A stretch of DNA of 20,290 bases from the NCBI GenBank assembly GCA_003833135.1, contig QZLH01000876.1:23462-43751 (forward strand), in the 5' to 3' direction. Under the pieces are notes generated by a model that was not told where the DNA came from, ran no database searches, and worked only from the letters and a program-made list of their open reading frames with translations. Below are positions 10,401-17,977 of the stretch, piece after piece (position 1 is the first letter of the stretch; every line of letters starts with the position of its first letter). Origin of the DNA: Oehlia diaphana (lineage: Eukaryota; Glomeromycota; Glomeromycetes; Glomerales; Glomeraceae). The translations under genes were made by a program, and so were the position numbers.

Positions 10401-11878
10401 GAGATACGGAAGAATTATTAATAAATACATATTGGATATGCAGACCAAAAAATTCTTATTAAAATACGGCTGTCAATTAAGAGACATTATCATGCAAATT
10501 GATCCTCTTAAAGATGAAATGATCAATAGGAGAAATAAATTAAAAGATGCTTTACCCAAATCTGGATCAAGACCAATTAAAGTCGTACTTGAAGAACATA
10601 AAGTTGTAAACAGAAACTTACCAGAAATCATACATCATAAATATTTTGAGGAAATTGGAAAATATCATGGGTTTAACAGAAATAATAGGAAAGCTTGGGT
10701 TGCGCATGTTAGTGAATTATTAAATTGTTATCAGAAATTAACTTTAATTGCTGAAGCTACAAAATTTCCACCTCATAAAAAAGCCTTTAATGTTACTGTC
10801 TCAAGTTTGTAAGTATATAGCTAACGTATAATTTGTTTTTAAAGATTTCATTTTTCGTCTTATTTATTTAAATTAATTCTAGGTATCAAGTTAAATTAGA
10901 AAATGTAGACTCTTACGCTTCAGATTCTTCTCCTCCAGTTATGAATACTTTAAGTTCCATTTCTTCTGAAACATTTCAAGAAACGATTTCACAAGTGGGA
11001 ATTTCAATACCACAAGTTGATCGGAGAATTTATTTAGATGCATTTTTTGTAATTATATATATACAAAAAATTATACATAACGAAATTTTATTCATAATTC
11101 AAGAGATGTTGGAAGAATCAACATCCACTGCTACGATTAATGAAAATACCTTAAGTATTAAAGAAGTTTGGAAGAAATTTATTGAGAGATTACAATGTTC
11201 TATTAAAAATCATTTGAACACGATTGGAGAAATAGCAGAATCTACTCTTTATAGTAGACATTTACTTTTGGTTAATATAGAAATGTTAGAATTTGATCTT
11301 AAACTACTTATATATCGGCTAAGATTCTCTCCTAATGAAAGTACAAATGATGACGCTGAAGATCTTCAAGGAAGAATTACAGAAAAACGCGAGGATATTA
11401 AAAAACGGATTGAAAATATACTTGAAAGTCAGAGATATAAAGATTCTGAAGAGAAATTTAAGAATAATATTCACACAAGACTAGTAAATTTATTGGAAAA
11501 TTGTAATGTAATTGAGAATTGTGATTTAAATTTAAATAATACTTTAAGTATCGAAGAAATATTAGAAATTTATCAAGCTATAAAAACCGAATTTAAAAGT
11601 TCAAGTATGTATCGGATTTCACTTTATTTAAAAAGTTAATATTAATTAATAATTTACATCATCATTTTTTTTATTGTTTATTAGGACATTGGTATGAATG
11701 TCCAAATGGTCATTTGGTAAGTAATTAACAATACATGATTACGTATATTAATATGTGTATATAATTATATTTAATTTTTTTTTAGTATACGATTGAAAAA
11801 TGTGATGAAGTAACGCAAACGAATAAATGTCCCGATTGCAATGAGAAAATCAGTGAAGGTCATCAGTTAACCGAGTAG
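4463..11878 (+). CDS. ZNFX1/Hrr1-like NFX1-type zinc-finger helicase, 11 exons, one frameshift
   Basis: Exons by splice consensus and phase: 4463-5065, 5140-5267, 5346-6880, 6955-7002, 7091-7227, 7329-9503, 9580-10085, 10166-10808, 10883-11604, 11685-11716, 11786-11878; introns are 69-101 nt, all GT-AG. The protein would be about 2206 aa. A basic low-complexity N-terminus (MAKKKGTKSG) is followed by a ZNFX1-type region in exons 1-3. The SF1 UPF1-like helicase begins with Walker A GPPGTGKT (about residues 772-779, split by intron 4), then TNHALDQFLE, VRLGSRSKSE, motif II CEEAGEV (1092-1098), GDHNQLRP, QRRMRREVSDLIR, DNFQGEEANIIIVSL and NVLLSRARKG. From about residue 1436 come NFX1-type Cys/His fingers, then a RING-like LDCGHVY...CPTC segment (exon 8), a helical region (exon 9) and a C-terminal RZ-type finger (HWYECPNGH...CPDC). 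Family members act on RNA in small-RNA silencing (C. elegans ZNFX-1, S. pombe Hrr1) or dsRNA sensing (human ZNFX1); the role here is inferred. A frameshift at about 9957-9969 would truncate the product at 1671 aa as read. Confidence 0.88.
9940..9979 (+). other. frameshift within the NFX1 finger array
   Basis: The exon 7 frame reads RCELSCGVSSL and stops at TAA 9967-9969. From 9962, the next frame reads PCNKRCNKILECGHNC and continues in phase through the intron 7 donor at 10086 to the final stop. The summed exon length is 6622 nt, which is 3n+1 and agrees with a single shift. NFX1 fingers usually have a Pro-Cys spacer between CGV and PCNKRC, so the likely event is a small deletion (2 mod 3; 11 bp would restore a normal spacer) rather than one extra base. 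No GT-AG intron of normal length can bridge it. Confidence 0.8.
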
Positions 11879-12318
11879 ATTTAAGAATTTTGTTTATGTA
11901 GTAATCAATTTTTCAATTCATTCAATTATTTATTTATACAGTGTTACTTTTTTTTGATTTCATATTTATATTTGAATTAAATAGTTTGCTTTTACTTAGT
12001 ATTTGTTGTTACTTTTATTCCTATTTTTTTTTTAAAAAAAAAAGTTCATATGATATGATAATATCTTGAAATTAAAAACAGTCGATAATGTGAATTAATA
12101 ATTTATTAATAACAAAAGATTTAAAATATACAAATCTAATATATTTAAAAAGATATCAGTATAGAAAAGTGCGAATAATCTAATCCTAAGTCCGAAATAT
12201 TCCAATAATTACTTGATAGTGAACGAAAATCGATAAAACATTGAGATCATTGAAAATTTGATTTAAAAGTGGAAATGATCTTATCATGTAGCAAAGCAAA
12301 CATTCTATGATTGGAGGT
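11879..12318. other. 3' flank of the helicase gene, no gene seen
   Basis: AT-rich with a T10-A10 tract at 12024-12043, about 145 bp after the helicase stop. The 3' end of the mRNA probably lies in the first 150 bp, but I see no clean AATAAA. No coding frame is supportable. Confidence 0.5.
12024..12043. repeat. T10-A10 tract after the helicase gene
   Basis: Ten T are followed directly by ten A, a perfect 20-bp palindrome about 145 bp downstream of the helicase stop codon. Confidence 0.8.
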
Positions 12319-12457
12319 TGGAACCGGTTTTATTTCCAAAAACCGGTTATATTATCTCCATAGCACGTGACTATAAATAAGTTCGGTTTTCAACCGAATA
12401 ACCGGTTATATTTTCGGTTAAACCCGGTTTCATATATTGAATTTATAACCGGTTCCA
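12319..12457. repeat. palindromic repeat rich in AACCGGTT
   Basis: The 8-bp palindrome AACCGGTT occurs at 12322-12329, 12341-12348, 12400-12407 and 12447-12454, with related TTCGGTTTTCAACCGAA and CCCGGTTT in between. The outer ends form inverted repeats (TGGAACCGGTT at 12319 and AACCGGTTCCA at 12447-12457). The block could be a fold-back element. There is no coding content. Confidence 0.6.
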
Positions 12458-12705
12458 TAAAACCAAACATTAAATTATTGATTTAGAATGAAAAATTTTC
12501 TATTCTATTTAGGATTCTTTACAAATGAAATAAAAGCTAATAAGGTACTTAATTTTACCAAAATTCGATCAAGAAATGGCTTGATTTAGGTCTAATGACA
12601 AATGCACGAGTTGAGTAAATATTTCCACGATATTTTTTGCGTCCGTTGCAGGCAAAGTGAAATCGAGTTATTTTTATTTATGTAACCAAGATCACCGATC
12701 ACGTT

Positions 12706-12758
12706 GCGGACAGTCGAACAATGCATGGTATTGTGTTAAATATAAAGGTTCGATCCGC
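12706..12758. repeat. 11-bp stem hairpin with a 3-nt bulge
   Basis: GCGGA and TCGAAC (12706-12710, 12714-12719) pair exactly with GTTCGA and TCCGC (12748-12758) across a 28-nt loop, leaving CAG bulged. The 3' arm resembles a tRNA B box, but no tRNA fold fits. Confidence 0.5.
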
Positions 12759-13055
12759 TTCGGACAATTAATGATTTATTGCATTTCATATACCTTTATA
12801 AGCTAATCACTTATAATTTCATGAGTTCTTTTTCCAAATTCTGGTCTGAATTCTAATGCTGGAATTGCATCACAATAATATACTTACGAGTTTTTAATTG
12901 TTAATTGATTTCCAAAATAATATTATAAATACATAAAACATTATAATTCATAATCCATTTTTAATGTTAGTTAAACTATATATATGAGATGCTTTTCTAT
13001 TATAAATTTAGAAAGTAAAAAAAAAAAAATTTCTTGATAATTTGTTCTAAATAAA

Positions 13056-13136
13056 GTTGCAGACATACATGAAATAATATATAAGTTATAGACGATGTAG
13101 GAGAGTAGCTACTCTGACATGAGAAATGCCTGCAAC
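13056..13136. repeat. small fold-back repeat with internal perfect palindrome
   Basis: GTTGCAG at 13056-13062 is inverted as CTGCAAC at 13130-13136, and the similarity continues imperfectly inward and outward. Inside is AGAGTAGCTACTCT (13102-13115), a perfect 14-bp palindrome. It may be a very short MITE. Confidence 0.4.
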
Positions 13137-13200
13137 CTTTAGTTAACTTTTTAAATCTGATATTTTTATCAAGTATGAACGTACATCCTACCAGAGTTTA

Positions 13201-13235
13201 GGAGTTATGCACTTGCACGTGATAGCGTTAACTCC
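13201..13235. repeat. 7-bp stem hairpin next to CCGGCCGG
   Basis: GGAGTTA (13201-13207) pairs with TAACTCC (13229-13235) around a 21-nt loop. The palindrome CCGGCCGG follows immediately. Confidence 0.35.
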
Positions 13236-13288
13236 GGCCGGTGCGTACGTTAAATATAAGTCGATCAATAATTCTGAAAGTAATATAT

Positions 13289-14644
13289 TTAATCAACACC
13301 TGAAAATTTCATACCTATTATATTATCATTTTGTTAATAGAATTTCTTAGCTCAGGAAGATTATGATCGAAATTGAGTAATCTACTCGTATAAATAGCTT
13401 CTGGATGTATTTCATATGATGAGTTAGCTAAAATATATTAATAAATGTATTATCATTGATTTCTTCAATTTGTTTTTGTAATTCTGTTGAATAACCTAAT
13501 TTAAATTCCCACAATCCATCTTTAATTTCAACCGATTTGAAAAATTTGCATTTAAGCATCTTTTAATTAAGTGCACAATCAATTTGGGTACTTCAATATT
13601 AAACCTCGGCCTAAGTAAGTCCTTGACAAATTATTGTCACTAAATATATATCATGGCTAATATCATGATAAGGAGGCAAACCACAAATTACTTCATACAT
13701 AATCATACCAAAACTATAAATATCTGCATCTTTGTTATAACTTTGGCTCTTAAAATTTCGGGAGCAATATAGGGCAAAACACCATGTATTATGTCATTTT
13801 TTGTATTCACTGATGGAATATAATTTGCAGGTTTACATAATCCCATATCAGTAATAAGAATATTTTTATAATTTTTTTAATATATTACCAATATGTAAAT
13901 TTCGATGAATTAATTCATTTTATGAATATTTTCAAGCCCAGATGCAATACAATATAAATTATTAATTTACATTCCCAATTTAATTCATTATAACTTATAT
14001 TTAAATAATGTCGTAAACTTTCACTCTGCATAATCCAATACCATCATCTATTATATGACGTAATCTATATATAATATACATATATCGATATTAATAATAT
14101 TATATTATAATAACCAATAAATTAAAATTAAATTATACCTCATTCATATATTCCAACGTAACATTTTTTGAATTATTTAAACTTTTCAATGCTACAGCCA
14201 TATTTTGGACTTTTCTTCTCCAATTTTTATTTCTACTATTCCAATAAATCATATTTCTATCAATCAATTTGCTTTATATACATTGCCAAACCCTCCTTTG
14301 CAATATATTTAATATCATTAAAATTTTTATAAGGTATCCATTCTAATGCATTTTTTACATATTCATTAGATGACACATTGCAGAAACCTAATTTCCTTAA
14401 TATGCAGTAACTGCGTGTTTACTATATTTTCACTATGTGGTTACTATTACACTATGTAGTTACCGTATGATTGCGATGCAGTTACAATAAAGTTACTGCA
14501 TATTAAGGAAAACAGGTTTCTGTAATGGCAGTTGAGTATCTTGAATGAACTTGTCAATATCATTGTTACTATTGGTACAATTTTTAAAATTTGGTTGAAA
14601 AAGTTTGCAGCGCAATTAACATTACATTTTTTACATATCTCACT
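13289..14644 (-). pseudogene. decayed TKL-like protein kinase pseudogene (copy B)
   Basis: Read on the minus strand, this shows SEICKKCNVNC, an acidic IDKFIQDTQL segment, ALEWIPYKNFNDIKYIAKEG, VALKSLNNSKNV and EYMNE. An intron follows (14138-14065, GTATAA...ATATAG, 74 nt). Further motifs are SLRHYL, HRNLHIGNIL, ITDMGLCKPANY, GVLPYIAPEIL, DIYSFGMIMYEV and a family-type tail IYTSRLLNF, ending at a TAA at 13289-13291. These come from all three frames, so there are several frameshifts and stops. Key residues are altered too: HRD is HRN and DFG is DMG. The kept intron shows it arose by DNA duplication, not retroposition. A 142-bp MITE splits it near its N-terminal part. Confidence 0.85.
14381..14522. 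mobile_element. 142-bp MITE with 32-bp terminal inverted repeats
   Basis: The left end (14381-14412) starts CAGAAACCTAATTTCCTTAA. The right end (14491-14522) is its reverse complement with only two differences in 32 positions (AA versus GT at positions 10-11). The 78-bp centre holds repeated ACTATGTGGTTAC-like motifs and no frame. It interrupts the kinase pseudogene between the IDKFIQDTQL segment and ALEWIPY. No clear target duplication is visible. The high similarity of the ends suggests a recent insertion. Confidence 0.85.
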
Positions 14645-14744
14645 CATAATCATTAAATATGTTTTTGTTTTTCGATCCCAAGTTATTCCATAAAGGTCAC
14701 CCATCTATAAATAATAAATGGTATTAATATAAATTATGATTTTA

Positions 14745-14779
<35 letters not shown>

Positions 14780-15141
14780 TATTATACCTCATCCATAGCT
14801 TCTTGTTCGATATTTTTTGAATCATTTGATTTTTCAATTCCACAATCATATGTCGACCTTTCTCTTTTCCAATTTTGATTTTCACTGTCCCAATCAATCA
14901 TATTTCCATTAATCTAATTTGCGTAGTACCTGTCTTTTGTAATATCTTCAATAAGGTATCCATTCTAATGCTTTTTTCACATCTCCATGAGCTGATAATT
15001 GGGTATTTTTAATAAAATTATCAATATCGTCATTATTACTAGACCAATTTATAAAATTTTGTTGAAAACGTTTTGTGTAACATGTATAATTCCATATTTC
15101 ACATATTTCTTCGTTAGAGTTAAATGGATTCTCTTATTAAT
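14645..15141 (-). pseudogene. truncated kinase pseudogene (copy A) fused to copy B
   Basis: The minus-strand reading gives EICEIWNYTCY, RFQQNFINWSS, DIDNFIKNTQLSAHGDVKK and ALEWIPY, then TGA. After a frame change come INGNMIDWDSENQNWKRE and SNDSKNI. The VALK lysine is replaced (CGIEK), and part of the glycine-rich loop is missing. An intron (14787-14705, 83 nt) is retained, and after it LYGITWDRKTKTYLMIM is the kinase hinge region. At about 14644 it runs straight into the N-terminus of copy B, so catalytic and C-terminal lobes are deleted. No start codon is present; a stop precedes the first recognisable residues. Confidence 0.8.
14746..14777. repeat. 32-bp A homopolymer (T run in the pseudogene sense)
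   Basis: An uninterrupted run of 32 A on the plus strand lies inside the retained intron of copy A. In the pseudogene's own sense it is poly-T, so it is not a poly(A) tail of that gene. It could be a microsatellite expansion or its length could be inexact in the assembly. Confidence 0.9.
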
Positions 15142-16408
15142 GGTATTAAAAAACTATTCAAGACTTTTTTAAAACTACAAATGAATTTCACTATAATAAA
15201 AAATTCCGATTACGTATTTGTATTATTGTAAATTCTTGTGACTTTGCAGATGATTTTCAACGTGAAGGTTAAAAAATTATCGTTTGCCCTACTTCGATAC
15301 GTTAGTGCATTACTTGGCAGAAAATATAATACTGCATTTCAGGATACAGCACAATAAATATGCTTTTAATATCATCAATAATTAATATCTGGATTTTATT
15401 TTGTACATTTTATATACTGTATATACAGTACCATATATGCCCCAGAAGTATTGAATAAAGAAATATTATGCACAGTTACCTGTTTTCTGAATTTTGATAT
15501 CATTTATTGACTGAGCTATCTGGAAAATCAGCTTTTGATAAAAGATAGCATGATATTGAATTAAATTAGAAATGTAATTCAGACTAAGGTTGTATTCGTA
15601 AGTAGTAATGTGTAAGTTAGACTAGGTGTAAATTATACCAACGGTAACTTACACTAGCACAGATCGTCAGATGTATGCCGAAATTCAGCCGAATTTCACG
15701 TTGTACACCTGAATGTGATCGCCCCAAAATAATTTCTAAACTCTGGCTAAAATTATAATTTTCGGCCAGAATTAGCCGTGCGTTGATGTTTACCAATTAC
15801 CACTTGTGAGCTTTAACAAGCAATGCTTATTCTATAAGACTTTTTTATTTTCAAGGTTCAAACAACGTCAAAGTTTTATAAATTTAATAAATATCTTGAT
15901 TTATACATTTATTGAGAAAAAAGAAATTGATTTTATCCGGGTAATGCCAGGGTATACTTGTGTCATATCTGATGAAAAGATAAACGAGTATACTCGTATT
16001 GGAGCTGGATAACACTTTTTTGCTTTAGGTATGATCCAGATCCATAAACTATGGCGGGTTGCAGCTTTATGTCGCAGAATTAATTAATCAGTGGTTTACA
16101 CAAACGATCTTTCCCGATGTTCTTGATGTACAAGTTACCATATACCCGGTGACACATACTTCGCCATAGTTCATATAAATAATGTAACAATTCATTTTAC
16201 AGAAAATGCCGTTTCTGAATTTAAAATTAATTGTATTTCATCATCCACATAATTTTTCTACTCCTTTAGTATATTTTTCAAGTTTGCAGAATTTTTCAAA
16301 CAGTAGCACTATTAGCAGTTTGTATACTATTATAATATTTATCTGGCGTACCATTTGTGTAACTTCCTTTTATCCTCATTTTTCATTGATAATAGAGTAA
16401 CACTAATA
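15142..16408. other. intergenic region between divergent kinase sequences
   Basis: No gene supported. It contains short inverted repeats: GTGTAAGTTA/TAACTTACAC (15610-15654), the near-palindrome CTGGCTAAAATTATAATTTT...GGCCAG at about 15745-15775, and AACTATGGCG/CGCCATAGTT (16047-16171). Short frames at 15806-16012 and 16206-16400 have no recognisable content. It should contain the promoter of the intact kinase. Confidence 0.5.
15610..15654. repeat. 10-bp perfect inverted repeat
   Basis: GTGTAAGTTA (15610-15619) is inverted exactly as TAACTTACAC (15645-15654) with a 25-nt loop. More GAAATTCAGCCGAATTTC-like palindromic material follows at about 15680-15700, so this may be part of a larger fold-back element. 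Confidence 0.5.
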
Positions 16409-17977
16409 ATGTTGGGAATTTTCTACAAAATATTGAAATATTTTATTCAGATATATCCAAGTATCCCTAATGTTCTATTTTGTTCCATTTATTCCATTTG
16501 TTCCTATTGTAGAAAACCATTTGTTAGAAAGCTATGGTGTAAGAAATGTGACCCATTTAGATTGATTGAAAGAGTAGTCAGCGGAAATAGTAATATTGAC
16601 AAATTTATTAAAGATATAATTTATTGTGCAAGAAATGATGATTGTCCCGAATTAGCTGAATGGATACCATTTGATAGGTTTATAAATATAAACCTAATTG
16701 GTGAGGGTGGATTTGCTAAAGTATATTCCGCAATATGGATTGATGGCGAAGCAAAATATTTCAAACTAGATGATGGGAACTGGAAAAGAAGAGAACCTGA
16801 ACCTATAAAAGTTGCTCTAAAAAGGTTAAATGATTCACAGAATATCACGTCAGAATATTTAAATGAGGTACGTTTTGTAAATTAGGACTCGAAATATACA
16901 TAAAAAGGTCAGGTCAAAATGGAGCAAAAATGCGTGTCTTGCCTTTTATAGATAATGCTGGTCAATATTTTACTACTCTTTATAGATACTGACTGGCATT
17001 ATCTTAATTCCAGCCCCAAACTCCTGGGCCTGACCTCTATATATTTCGGGTCTTTTTAAATTCAGTACATACCGTAAATATTTGTTATCAATTAATAATT
17101 TACCTAATTTTAATGTGTATAATAGCTTAAAATACATTGGCATTTCTGCGAGAGGTATGGGGGTTTGCAGTTTTATGGAATGACAAAAGATCCTGAAACT
17201 GAAGAATATATGATGGTCGTACAGTTTGCAGAAGGAAATTTAAGAAACTTCCTTTCAAATAATTTTAACAAGCTTCTATGGAAAGATAAAATTAGATATT
17301 TACAAGGGATGGCAGTAGATCTCAAATATCTTCATAAATTAGGATATTGCCATCAAGATTTACACAGTGGCAATGTACTACAAATTTTTGATCAATCTTA
17401 TATTTCAGACTTTGGATTGTCTAGACCATCAAATAAACAAAAATTAGACAATAAACTATGTGGAGTATTGCCATACATTGCTCCAGAAGTTTTGAATGGA
17501 GATACATATACATTAGCATCCGATATTTATAGTTTCGGAGTAATTATGGCAGAGTTATCATCTGGAAAACCGCCCTTTTATAAAAGAAAACATGACATTG
17601 TTTTAGCGTTAGAAATATGTGGTGGTCTCAGACCAAAATTTGGACAGGAAACTCCCGAAATTTACAAGAATCTTGCTTGTAAATGTATGAATGCTGAGCC
17701 AAATCAAAGACCAGCAGCCAGTGAACTAAATGATATATTAGAGTTTTGGTCCTTTTCTTTTAATATGTCTGAAGATAGTCAAGAAAAAGAAAAATTTGGT
17801 TACAAAGGAAAAGAAATAACAGCTACATTTGAAGAAGCGGATAAAGAAATACCCAACATTTTAACTTCATACAAGAAAGATCCTGACGCCATATATACAA
17901 GTAGAGTATTCGGTTTTACAAATCTCAATAATATCAGCAATGAAGGAAATTATAAAGGTAGTGTATTCAATCTTTAA
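16409..17977 (+). CDS. TKL-like protein kinase, two exons
   Basis: Exons 16409-16867 and 17126-17977 give 436 aa. The N-terminus is hydrophobic (residues 4-30), then a CxxC-x9-CxxC knuckle follows (C31/C34/C44/C47). The kinase domain starts at WIPFDRF (85). It has a glycine loop IGEGGFAKVY (97-106), VALK lysine K138, HQDLHSGN (D231, N236), SDFG (D248) and APE (272-274). DIYSFGVIMAELSSGKPPF and NQRP close the domain, and a tail containing AIYTSRVF is shared with the pseudogenes nearby. The HRD Arg is Gln and the usual loop Lys is His, as is common in this fungal family; it is probably active. Splice phase is 0 and exon 2 starts LKIHWHFCERYGG directly after EYLNE. The ATG chosen is the first in frame after an in-frame stop-free stretch, but an upstream exon could exist because the hydrophobic start is unusual. 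Substrate unknown. Confidence 0.85.
16884..17056. mobile_element. about 173-bp MITE-like insert inside the kinase intron
   Basis: The two ends are inverted: GACTCGAAATATA...AAGGTCAGG on the left, and on the right the complement GACCCGAAATATATAGAGGTCAGG-like sequence. Further in, GATAATGCTGGTCA pairs with TGACTGGCATTATC with two differences. TAAATT flanks it on both sides (16878-16883 and 17057-17062), a possible target duplication. Removing the insert and one flank copy leaves a 79-nt intron, like those of the helicase gene. Confidence 0.7.

Larger units (their letters stand above)
12458..13288. other. intergenic with several hairpins
   Basis: No gene seen. It contains three hairpin-forming segments (12706-12758, 13056-13136 and 13201-13235, listed separately) and ordinary AT-rich sequence. 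Confidence 0.5.

Noticed and set aside
13347..13410. TAGCTCAGG resembling a tRNA A box
   Set aside because: No matching B box or cloverleaf downstream, and it overlaps the 3' end of the kinase pseudogene.
15806..16400. Two short frames upstream of the intact kinase
   Set aside because: No recognisable content, and the first lacks an ATG start. They sit in likely promoter or intergenic sequence.
16621..16848. Minus-strand frame within kinase exon 1
   Set aside because: Shadow of the kinase N-lobe on the opposite strand.
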